A stretch of 64,000 bases of DNA, from contig NZ_BLYI01000050.1 of NCBI RefSeq assembly GCF_016586355.1, positions 1 to 64,000 of the forward strand. Direction: 5' to 3'. Positions 50,553 to 57,397 of this stretch are shown here, piece by piece; position 1 is the first letter of the stretch; each line of letters begins with the position of its first letter. This stretch comes from Anaerostipes butyraticus (GTDB lineage: Bacteria; Bacillota; Clostridia; Lachnospirales; Lachnospiraceae). The notes under the pieces are model-generated. The model ran no database searches, was not told the DNA's origin, and saw only the letters and a list, made by a program, of their open reading frames with translations. The translations under genes were made by a program, and so were the position numbers.

Positions 50553-51470
50553 TTACATCCGGTCCTTTCGCTGGGGTGCCGGCGGGAGCTTCTGGACAAT
50601 GGATTCGTTGTAGGCGACTTTTCCATTGCCAGCGTCATACGGCGTTTTCTCCACCGTATCCTGTGCGTACTGCTTATACCAGGCAGTGCCGTCCACGGAT
50701 TGGACCGTCTCAAAGCTGCCATGGGTAGGCGCCGCATATTGGTCAGCACTGTAAAGGGCAAATTCCCGGCTGCCGGCATCCGTTTTTTCCACGCCGGTCA
50801 TCCGTCCACCGCCAATCTCCATGTTCGAGTAGGTGGCGGCATCCGGAGCAGAGGTGTCGATTCCCATGTAGGAGGCATAGGCTTTTGCCGCATCCTCTCC
50901 CTTGATGGAGCCGACCTGCCCGTAATTGCCCTGGGCGATATTGCTGATTACACTATTCGCAAAGTCTCCGCCTTTCTTGAGCGAGGACTGATAGAGCATA
51001 TTCCCGACGCTGGGGCCTTCCGAATAATGGGTAGCAGCATTGACGGCTTCCCGCTGTACCTGGCGTCCCACTGCACCGGCAAGCCCTCCGGAGAGAAAGC
51101 TGCCGCCAACGGCTGCGCTTCCGGGAGAGGATGCCCTGCGGTATCCGCCGCCACCACCATGCCCATGGAAGGCTCCGGCAAGGCCCCGGCCTGCAATGAG
51201 CAGCTCCGCCATCATGTTCCCGCCGGTGTTTCCTACATTAATCCCCAGGGATGCCATAAAGCTGTCGATCTTCTGGGAAACCTTGAGGAAAGCAATGGCA
51301 CAGAGGAACCAGATGAACACATTTCCGGTCACGGCTTCCTTTCCCTGTTCTGCTACGGCTTCCTCCACCTGGGCTTCTGTCAGCTCTGCCGCAAAGACCG
51401 GCATGGAGCAGAACAAAACCAGGCAGGAAACCAGTACCAGGGCAGTGAGGATTGGTTTTTTGTATTTCAT
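50553..51470 (-). CDS. Conjugal transfer protein with signal peptide (305 aa)
   Basis: A signal peptide (MKYKKPILTALVLVSCLVLF) is followed by a hydrophobic helix (NVFIWFLCAIAFLKVSQKID) and a Gly/Ser/Ala-rich region (GAFHGHGGGGGYRR). AAAGGAGG precedes the start, and the stop is directly before the hydrolase start. Proteins of this kind accompany VirB6/TrbL genes in clostridial ICEs. The exact role is unknown. Confidence 0.75.
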   Translation of the reverse strand: MKYKKPILTALVLVSCLVLFCSMPVFAAELTEAQVEEAVAEQGKEAVTGNVFIWFLCAIAFLKVSQKIDSFMASLGINVGNTGGNMMAELLIAGRGLAGAFHGHGGGGGYRRASSPGSAAVGGSFLSGGLAGAVGRQVQREAVNAATHYSEGPSVGNMLYQSSLKKGGDFANSVISNIAQGNYGQVGSIKGEDAAKAYASYMGIDTSAPDAATYSNMEIGGGRMTGVEKTDAGSREFALYSADQYAAPTHGSFETVQSVDGTAWYKQYAQDTVEKTPYDAGNGKVAYNESIVQKLPPAPQRKDRM

Positions 51471-51485
51471 GGACTCCTCCTTTCA

Positions 51486-52196
51486 TCAGAGTGATAACGG
51501 GTTTGCGAGGAAAGTGCCGACCATGCTGGTAAACAGCCGCAGGCACCAGGCGTTCATCAATAATAGGAAGAACTGCCCGCCCAGCATCCGGCACCAGGAA
51601 TGGAAGATGTTCCCGGTGGACTGGGAGGCACCTGTGGCAAAGGCAACCGGCGCCGTATAGACCAGCACTCCCAAAAGGATGTAGCGTTCCGCTGCCTCAA
51701 AGAGCAGCTTGATGTAATTCCACGCCAAAATCAAAACTAAAATCAGGGCGATAATCGCCACGGCTCCATTGGCGCATACACCCAGGATGACGGTGATGAC
51801 TGAATTGAAGCTGGCAAAATCCAGGGAGGGAAGCTCCTCCGTTAAGATCCAGTCATAAGGCGTCCCGGCGATGCCAAGGAGCAGGTTCACGATGTCTTCC
51901 GCATAAAAGGCCAGGAAGATAAAAATAAAAGAACGGATGGAAAGTTTCAGGGGATCCTCCGCTTCGATTCCGGCACCCATGAAGTAGTTCTTGAAAAGCT
52001 GCCACACCCAGTTTAAGAGGATGAGGCCAAGAGCCAGTGCCAGAAACACATCGTACATGGTTTCAGCTGCAGGAAAATAGCGCAGGAACGTGTCCATGGA
52101 GCAGCCGAGGGCGCCCAGGACTGAAGTGGTGATCAGATCCAGGATGTTCATGACCTGTTCTGCGATCCATTCCACGATTCCGTCCAGTATTCCCAT
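51486..52196 (-). CDS. VirB6/TrbL-like mating-channel membrane protein
   Basis: The 236-residue polytopic protein starts MGILDGIVEWIAEQVMNILD and has about five membrane helices and a conserved late segment (LLGVLVYTAPVAFATGASQS). It matches the VirB6/TrbL-like group of clostridial ICEs (CD1112 type). It should form part of the inner-membrane channel. Confidence 0.85.
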   Translation of the reverse strand: MGILDGIVEWIAEQVMNILDLITTSVLGALGCSMDTFLRYFPAAETMYDVFLALALGLILLNWVWQLFKNYFMGAGIEAEDPLKLSIRSFIFIFLAFYAEDIVNLLLGIAGTPYDWILTEELPSLDFASFNSVITVILGVCANGAVAIIALILVLILAWNYIKLLFEAAERYILLGVLVYTAPVAFATGASQSTGNIFHSWCRMLGGQFFLLLMNAWCLRLFTSMVGTFLANPLSL

Positions 52197-52217
52197 GTGG
52201 TTTCCTCCTTTCCGGGC

Positions 52218-52595
52218 TTATCCGCTGTATGTGCCTCCGGCAAAGAACGGGGTAATGTATGCCATAATAAAACCAAGGCCGTTCAGAATCGCCCAGGTAA
52301 TGATGATCCGCTTCAGCCAGGCACGGCTCTCATCCACGGTCTTGCCGGATTTCGAGAAATTCATCAAAAGCAGCGCCACGGATGCGGTCACTACGGCGGC
52401 AATGGTGGATATGAGGACGATCTGGTTATAAACATCCTTCATGATCTCATTGGCCTTGTCCCACATATTGGAAGCAAGCACCGGCTGGACATTCGCTGCG
52501 ATAAGCGTAAAGAGCAGGAAGGCTGCGTAGAGGTATTTCCCGTAGCAGACCGTCCGCTTTTTCTCCGGTGAAGAGTTTGCAGGTAACTGTTTCAT
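52218..52595 (-). CDS. Small transfer protein, VirB2/TrbC-like pilin candidate
   Basis: The 125-residue protein has a signal-like helix (YLYAAFLLFTLIAANVQPVL) and two further helices (VLISTIAAVVTASVALLLMN; RIIITWAILNGLGFIMAYIT). Size and layout resemble VirB2/TrbC-type proteins of Gram-positive channels. AAGGAGG precedes the start. It is the first gene of the transfer operon and lies behind a leader with two terminators. Confidence 0.65.
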   Translation of the reverse strand: MKQLPANSSPEKKRTVCYGKYLYAAFLLFTLIAANVQPVLASNMWDKANEIMKDVYNQIVLISTIAAVVTASVALLLMNFSKSGKTVDESRAWLKRIIITWAILNGLGFIMAYITPFFAGGTYSG

Positions 52596-52618
52596 GTATG
52601 ACCTCCTTCATTGATCTT

Positions 52619-52651
52619 GAAAAAACGGACGGGATTGCTTTTCCCGCCCGT
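52619..52651 (-). terminator. Second leader terminator before the transfer operon
   Basis: The stem ACGGACGGG / CCCGCCCGT (one wobble) is followed on the minus strand by TTTTTT. It ends 24 bases before the pilin-like start codon. Confidence 0.75.
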
Positions 52652-52755
52652 GCTTATAATTTCCTGCCTCAAAAAGCAAAAGCAGCCCGGTCAATGCGGA
52701 CTACTTCTGCAAAGCCATATGAAGTTGTTGAAGGGAAACCTCCTTTCCCTGCACG

Positions 52756-52808
52756 AAAAAACGCAGCCAATCCGGGCGGGAGGCTGCCGCCTTTGGATGC
52801 GCTGCGTT
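52756..52808 (-). terminator. First leader terminator before the transfer operon
   Basis: The outer stem AACGCAGC / GCTGCGTT encloses GGATT/ATCC and GGCGG/CCGCC pairings, with a T-run on the minus strand. It sits about 20-70 nucleotides downstream of the predicted start of transcription from the promoter at 52837-52865. Confidence 0.75.
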
Positions 52809-52836
52809 TTCGCTGCATATAATTTTGACAGTACCT

Positions 52837-52865
52837 ATTGTAACACGGGGAAATTTACGGCACAA
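52837..52865 (-). promoter_or_regulatory. Transfer-operon promoter, copy 1 of a repeated promoter element
   Basis: On the minus strand TTGTGC (52865-52860), 17 bases, TACAAT (52842-52837) with TGT before the -10 box (extended -10). The spacer contains an imperfect palindrome around AAATTT. The surrounding ~45 bases are closely similar to 62004-62040, the second copy. Confidence 0.68.
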
Positions 52866-52955
52866 TCGCAAAACCGTGCCAGTTTCGTGCGAAACCGGGA
52901 AGAATATGTGCCACGGTCAGAACGAAGAGAAAGCGGGAAGATTTGGGGAGAAGAA

Positions 52956-53210
52956 TTATTCTGAACCTGGGAGATGGACATCCCGAAAGAAGGTGTTATA
53001 GTCCACCTGAAAGATCTGGGACAGACCAGCAAGGATCGAGATGCGGATGCTGTAGGTACCGCCTTCGATCTGAGAGTAGATGCTCCGGGTGATGTCGAGA
53101 TCCATAAGCTGCAGTTTGGAAACCACCTGGTCCTGCGTCAGTTTCCGCTCCATACGGAGGGAGCGGATGGTTTCGCCAATCTGAATATCCTGTTTCAGTT
53201 TTTGTTCCAT
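52956..53210 (-). CDS. XRE-family repressor-like protein (84 aa)
   Basis: The protein has an XRE helix-turn-helix (RSLRMERKLTQDQVVSKLQL then RSIYSQIEGGTYSI). It is encoded just right of the transfer-operon promoter and just left of two TGCAATG-type palindromes (53268 and 53321). It may control its own promoter and the transfer operon. Confidence 0.82.
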   Translation of the reverse strand: MEQKLKQDIQIGETIRSLRMERKLTQDQVVSKLQLMDLDITRSIYSQIEGGTYSIRISILAGLSQIFQVDYNTFFRDVHLPGSE

Positions 53211-53267
53211 GAAAGAAGCCTCCTTTTTCGTGTTTCCGGGAGTATGCCGAAACCGATCACGTGAATT

Positions 53268-53338
53268 TGCAATGTATTCATTGCAGTTTCCTTGATTCTA
53301 CTGGATATTCCGAGTATAATTGCAATGTATTCATTGCA
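53268..53338. promoter_or_regulatory. Two identical palindromic operators
   Basis: TGCAATGTATTCATTGCA occurs at 53268-53285 and 53321-53338, 53 bp apart (about five helical turns). The region lies between the two XRE genes and upstream of the one at 52956. A looped repressor site is the simplest reading. Confidence 0.75.
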
Positions 53339-53364
53339 AAACCGCAGGGGCTTAGGCCCTGCGG

Positions 53365-53706
53365 TCAGTTCTGTTTCTCTACCAGGGAGGCTTTGGAGAG
53401 CAGCTCCTGGATCGTTTCGATGGTTTTGTTATCCAGGGAGCTGACATATTGGATGAGGTTTAAGGCAGCCGGTGACATCCTGTAATCATGCGCCTGGCAT
53501 AAAAGCCAGCGATCCATAGACAGGCTGAAGGTTTTGGAAAGGACCATGGCAACTTCCAGAGATGGAAGTTGTTGTCCACGTTCAATCTTGGTATAGTATG
53601 AATAGGAAATGCCTGCTTTTTCTGCAGCATATTCCTGGGTGTATCCGAGCTGGAGCCGTCGTTCCTTCAGGATCCTGCCGATCCGCCTGATTTCAGATTG
53701 TTCCAT
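53365..53706 (-). CDS. XRE-family repressor-like protein (113 aa)
   Basis: The protein has an XRE helix-turn-helix (RLQLGYTQEYAAEKAGISYS then YYTKIERGQQLPS) and a helical C-terminus. It is divergent from the gene at 53839, and a perfect inverted repeat (53748-53780) separates them. Confidence 0.83.
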   Translation of the reverse strand: MEQSEIRRIGRILKERRLQLGYTQEYAAEKAGISYSYYTKIERGQQLPSLEVAMVLSKTFSLSMDRWLLCQAHDYRMSPAALNLIQYVSSLDNKTIETIQELLSKASLVEKQN

Positions 53707-53747
53707 GTTCTTTACACCCCCTTTCCATGTTTGCCTTTATGGTAAGA

Positions 53748-53780
53748 CATAAATAGTGTCTGAACCACACACTATTTATG
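53748..53780. promoter_or_regulatory. Inverted-repeat operator between divergent genes
   Basis: CATAAATAGTGT (53748-53759) and ACACTATTTATG (53769-53780) are perfect 12-base arms 9 bases apart. Further half-sites GACACAAATAA and GACATAAATAA follow before 53839. The XRE protein at 53365 is the likely binder. Confidence 0.75.
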
Positions 53781-53838
53781 CTCATAACAGACACAAATAA
53801 TGCTTGTTACAGACATAAATAAAGCGGGAGGAAGGACG

Positions 53839-54543
53839 ATGCAGAAAGGAAAGTATTACCGGATGAGAAAAGAACTGGTATGGGGAGCGGGCATCCTGGC
53901 TGCCCTGCTTCTTTTTTTTACAGCTTTTGGGAAAATGAAAGATACGGCAGATATGCTGCAACAGGAGGAGTTCACTTCTATGGAGTATAAAGAATTGCCA
54001 GCAGTCCAGTCGGAATTGTCGGATTCGGAGGGCTGTTATCTGTGTGGTACAGCAAAGGAAAGCCTGATGGGATATTTCCGGCAGTTTGATGATCTGGGGA
54101 TTATCAGTGTAAACCAGTGGTATGTGCTGGATTTCGGCATCCTGCCTCATGAGGAGGACGGAGCAGATACCAGTGGCACCAGGACTGCCATGACAGGCAC
54201 CGGGGAAGGCGGAGATTTCTTTTCCAGCACACAGACACCCTCCCGTGGGATTTCCACGGTGAAAGTCAGTTATGGGGAAGATAGCATCCTGGATGTGGAG
54301 AAGGCAAAAACCATTCTCTGCCAGGACTGCCTGGATAAGCTGCTCGCTGTCATGGAAACCTACGGACCGGAAGGGGAGGAACCAAAGCCCAGGGATCTTT
54401 GTCTGGTGGATTTTCAGACGCTGGAGCTGTATTCCCTGCAGGAGCAGCATGCCAGCTACTACATCAGGGATTATTATGTACGGCTGGATCAGACGGAAGA
54501 CGGGATGGAGGTGGAGGCGGTCTATGCGCCAGTGCGGGATTGA
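53839..54543 (+). CDS. Membrane-anchored Cys-pair protein of unknown function (234 aa)
   Basis: I choose ATG 53839 (MQKGKYYRMRKELVWGAGIL) after GGGAGGAAGG. One membrane helix (residues ~15-32) is followed by an external region with CYLCG and CQDC pairs, a possible metal or redox site. It is divergent from an XRE gene. The family is unrecognised. Confidence 0.68.
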   Translation: MQKGKYYRMRKELVWGAGILAALLLFFTAFGKMKDTADMLQQEEFTSMEYKELPAVQSELSDSEGCYLCGTAKESLMGYFRQFDDLGIISVNQWYVLDFGILPHEEDGADTSGTRTAMTGTGEGGDFFSSTQTPSRGISTVKVSYGEDSILDVEKAKTILCQDCLDKLLAVMETYGPEGEEPKPRDLCLVDFQTLELYSLQEQHASYYIRDYYVRLDQTEDGMEVEAVYAPVRD

Positions 54544-54639
54544 CGGGAAATTCCATGGAAAATCAGGCAGGCTGCCACTATGCTATCCGGACCGCATATG
54601 GTATGATGAAAGTATTCTAAGGGAAGGGAGCGGGATGTG

Positions 54640-54897
54640 ATGCAGGAGCAGGAATGTACGCTGGATCTGAATACAATCGAGGCGGCAGTCGCCGGGGAGA
54701 AATGGGCGCTGGAGAAGGTGCTGGCATATTATGCGGATTATATTGAAGAACTGGCGACAGTAGAAGTCGAACAGCCAGATGGAAGCGTGAAAAAGGTTGT
54801 GGATGAGGATTTAAAACAGCAGATCGGGATGAAGCTGCTGGAAGAGATCCCGAAGTTTCCGCTGGAGGAAGCGAAGAAACAGGCGGCGGAGGAATGA
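54640..54897 (+). CDS. HTH_16-type conjugative element regulator
   Basis: The 85-residue acidic protein (LDLNTIEAAVAGEKWALEKV then LAYYADYIEELATVE) resembles the small helix-turn-helix/sigma-region-like proteins carried by many Tn916-type and clostridial ICEs. GGGAGCGGG lies upstream; GTG at 54637 is an alternative start. Confidence 0.72.
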   Translation: MQEQECTLDLNTIEAAVAGEKWALEKVLAYYADYIEELATVEVEQPDGSVKKVVDEDLKQQIGMKLLEEIPKFPLEEAKKQAAEE

Positions 54898-54938
54898 GAA
54901 GGAAATTGGAATTTGTGTAAGCAAAGCGGGGGCTTAAA

Positions 54939-55691
54939 ATGCGTATTTTGGAATATGGCAATACAAATAATCCAACAATAATGCTTGTTCATGGTTTTGA
55001 AAGTCCATATCAAATATGGATTGATTATATAGAGCATTATAAAGAGAACTATCATATTCTTGTGCCAATTTTGCCGGGACATGACGTGCAGGAAAAGTCC
55101 GAGTTCAATTCCTTTGATGATACTGCAAAAGAGATAGAAAATTATTGTATATCAAAATCTATTAACCATATATACGCAATTTATGGAATGAGCATGGGTG
55201 GAGTTTTAGCATCGTATTTATGGAAAAACAAAAGGCTTACCTTTGAAAAGGTTATTTTAGAAAGTTCACCACTTTTACCATTTGGAAAATATATGACTCA
55301 AATGCTTATAAAGCAGTACTTGTCTATAACAAAAAAAGCAAGAGAACGAAATCAAAAAGTGGTACGAAACGCAATAAATTCAATGGTAACAGAAGATATG
55401 CTGGATGTGTTTTTAGAACTGTTGGATAATATATCAGATGAAACCATAAAAAATTATTTATATGCAGTTGGACAATTCAAACTTCCCTCAGATGTTGATA
55501 CACCCAATACACAGATTATTTATTTTTATGGTGGAAAGATAAATGAATTTGTTTTTAGAAACGTAGCAAAATATATCAAGAAAAATTATAAAAATTCCAT
55601 AACTATTTGTTCAAAAGGAAAAGGACATTGTGAGGACGCATTACTGCACTCAAATGAGTGGATTGCACGACTGGATAAATATATTATCTAG
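54939..55691 (+). CDS. Alpha/beta hydrolase
   Basis: The 250-residue protein has the hydrolase pattern: oxyanion segment LVHGFESPYQ, nucleophile elbow GMSMGG, an acid candidate late in the fold and a C-terminal catalytic His in KGKGHCEDA. The gene is markedly AT-rich compared with its neighbours and its substrate is unknown. It looks like a separately acquired gene. Confidence 0.85.
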   Translation: MRILEYGNTNNPTIMLVHGFESPYQIWIDYIEHYKENYHILVPILPGHDVQEKSEFNSFDDTAKEIENYCISKSINHIYAIYGMSMGGVLASYLWKNKRLTFEKVILESSPLLPFGKYMTQMLIKQYLSITKKARERNQKVVRNAINSMVTEDMLDVFLELLDNISDETIKNYLYAVGQFKLPSDVDTPNTQIIYFYGGKINEFVFRNVAKYIKKNYKNSITICSKGKGHCEDALLHSNEWIARLDKYII

Positions 55692-55719
55692 TACTGCAAT
55701 TCCAGTTTGTTAAGTAGAC

Positions 55720-56042
55720 AAATCCTAAGTTGTCGAATTGGAATTTTTCAAGGAGGATTTACAATGAAATGTATGAAATGTCATAACACATTGCACTCAG
55801 AAATCGGCGAATTTTCTATGACTATTAACGGAAAAAGTATAAAGGTCATAAATGCACCTGTATTACATTGCAAGAACTGTAATTCGGTAATTATTAGCGA
55901 CGAAGTAAAAGAAAAGGCAAAAGAATTTTCAAAAGTATATTTATATCCAGACAATACTCTTGATTACGCAGAATGTGAAGCCGGAACGATTATGTCGGTA
56001 ATGAATTTACTGCTTTGATGACGAAAATCCTAAGTTATCGAA
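55720..56042 (+). repeat. 18-bp direct repeats flanking the YgiT gene
   Basis: AAATCCTAAGTTGTCGAA (55720-55737) and AAATCCTAAGTTATCGAA (56025-56042) differ at one base and lie 305 bp apart, one before and one after the zinc-finger gene. The upstream copy also contains a GACAA/TTGTC inverted repeat that could be an operator. Confidence 0.65.
55764..56018 (+). CDS. YgiT/MqsA-type zinc-finger protein (84 aa)
   Basis: The protein starts MKCMKCHNTLHSEIGEFSMT after AAGGAGG and has two CxxC motifs (CMKC, CKNC), as in the zinc domain of MqsA/YgiT antitoxins. The usual C-terminal HTH is absent or very short. No MqsR-like toxin is beside it, so it is an orphan or a solitary regulator. Confidence 0.75.
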   Translation: MKCMKCHNTLHSEIGEFSMTINGKSIKVINAPVLHCKNCNSVIISDEVKEKAKEFSKVYLYPDNTLDYAECEAGTIMSVMNLLL

Positions 56043-56077
56043 CGTATCAAGCGAAGCCAAAAGCAAAAATGGGGGAC

Positions 56078-56106
56078 TTGATTTCTCGCATCCCCCAGTG
56101 TATAAT
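56078..56106 (+). promoter_or_regulatory. Promoter of the antisense RNA
   Basis: TTGATT (56078-56083), 17 bases, TATAAT (56101-56106). No protein gene follows on this strand before the terminator at 56166-56209, so it should make a ~100-nt RNA toward the convergent small ORF. Confidence 0.7.
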
Positions 56107-56112
56107 GAACTC

Positions 56113-56212
56113 AGAAAGGTAATCAGATGCAAGATCTGATGCCCTCAGTTAATTCAGTATTTCATAGAAATAGCATCCTTGACTTTGGACGGTACAGGAT
56201 GCTATTTCTTAT
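56113..56212 (+). ncRNA. Predicted antitoxin RNA of a type I toxin-antitoxin locus
   Basis: Transcription from the promoter above would start near 56113 and end at a perfect 14-bp stem (AGAAATAGCATCCT, 56166-56179, with its partner at 56196-56209) followed by a T-rich stretch. This hairpin contains the end of the convergent toxin ORF, so the RNAs overlap at their 3' ends, as in BsrG/SR4-type systems. Confidence 0.6.
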
Positions 56213-56285
56213 TATGTCGATTATCTATGTAAGTCAAAGCCGCAAAAATAACTAACAGTAAAGTCAGGACTTCTGTGATAGTCAT
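56202..56285 (-). CDS. Putative holin-like type I toxin (27 aa)
   Basis: The minus-strand ORF reads MTITEVLTLLLVIFAALTYI followed by DNRHNKK. It starts at ATG 56285 with GGAGGG nine bases upstream. A single hydrophobic helix with a short polar, charged tail fits the putative holin-like toxins of Firmicutes. A promoter (TTGCTC-17-TATACT at 56388-56360) lies upstream. The stop codon lies in the shared terminator hairpin. Confidence 0.62.
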   Translation of the reverse strand: MTITEVLTLLLVIFAALTYIDNRHNKK

Positions 56286-56450
56286 GGGCATCACCCTCCT
56301 TTTTTACTAGAGGGCAAGATCGAAAAGCATCCGTCTTTCTGGTTCAATTATACCGGAATAGTATAGCATGACACATCGCCATGAGCAATAAAAATATATG
56401 GAAAGAAACGGCAATATTGCATAATTCACTTTGTTGCGCTGCCGCTTTTT

Positions 56451-57377
56451 TTATAGGTTCTGCCGGATAATCCGTGTGATCAGGCCCACCGCCACATTGC
56501 GCTCCTCATCAATATGCGTAACGACAAAGGAAACCTCGTCCTTTTTTCCTACGGTACGGGGATCATAGCAGGAATGGGCGATGGCGTTGACGCCAATCGA
56601 GAGCCGGACGAATACGGTGCCTTTGTGGATATCTTCCACAACACCGGCATATTTGCCCTGGACTTTGCATTTCTTCATGTTTTCCTTGCTGGTATTGCCT
56701 TCTACGCTTTTGACATCTGCATGGACGGTGATCTGCTCCGGAGATTCTGCCTTTACATCCAGGATCCGTACCAGGATGTGATCCCCCACACGGAACCGCT
56801 CTCTGGCGTCTCCCAGCCAGTCAAAGGACAGATCCCTTGCCAGGATGGAAGTCTCCACACCAAAAATTTCAGCACGGACAACCTTTTCTGCCACAGCGAT
56901 CACCCTGGCCTGCACGATGCGGTCTTCGCAGACCTTGGGCTTCCCGGATGCGTCCGTATCCAGATAGAAGATCTGGCGTTTCTTCAGCATGGCTTCCTTC
57001 CGGCTTGCTACAATGCTGCGTGTCTTCGCATCCAATCCTTTTACCAGAAAATCAATCTCACATCCCAGCATATTATTGAGGATTTTATTTTGCCGCAGGG
57101 AAAGTTCCCCGTAATCGTGGGCGTTATCCTGAACAAGATTCAGCATCATTTCCGAGATGGGGATGACGGTACGGAAGTCCTTGTAATAGATAATAGCAAT
57201 CAGACTGCCGGCCTCCGTTTTCTCAATGCCGCCCAGTTTCCCGGTAAGGATTTTCCGGGTGCGGTAGGCGTTCTGGATCTCGTGCCAGATGAGATCCGCT
57301 TTGGACTGCGGCGTTTCCAGCTGAGCATCGGCGTCCAGGGTAAGGATAGAAGTTACATGGTTCAGTTCGTTTGGCAT
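56451..57377 (-). CDS. S1-domain RNA-binding protein
   Basis: The 308-residue protein has an N-terminal unknown region (~1-150) and two S1-like OB segments (DRIVQARVIAVAEKVVRAEI; YAGVVEDIHKGTVFVRLSIG then VNAIAHS). S1 domains bind single-stranded nucleic acid. Its location after VirD4 and its frequency in clostridial ICEs suggest a role in element RNA or DNA handling; the details are unknown. Confidence 0.8.
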   Translation of the reverse strand: MPNELNHVTSILTLDADAQLETPQSKADLIWHEIQNAYRTRKILTGKLGGIEKTEAGSLIAIIYYKDFRTVIPISEMMLNLVQDNAHDYGELSLRQNKILNNMLGCEIDFLVKGLDAKTRSIVASRKEAMLKKRQIFYLDTDASGKPKVCEDRIVQARVIAVAEKVVRAEIFGVETSILARDLSFDWLGDARERFRVGDHILVRILDVKAESPEQITVHADVKSVEGNTSKENMKKCKVQGKYAGVVEDIHKGTVFVRLSIGVNAIAHSCYDPRTVGKKDEVSFVVTHIDEERNVAVGLITRIIRQNL

Positions 57378-57397
57378 AAGCTGCCTCCTTTCAAAAA

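Noticed and set aside
52568-52964. Plus-strand frames in the transfer-operon leader
   Set aside because: They read through two terminator hairpins and a promoter and have no ribosome site or family features.
53800-53838. Earlier start (53800) for the Cys-pair membrane protein
   Set aside because: It lies inside operator half-sites and lacks a ribosome site; GGGAGGAAGG precedes 53839.
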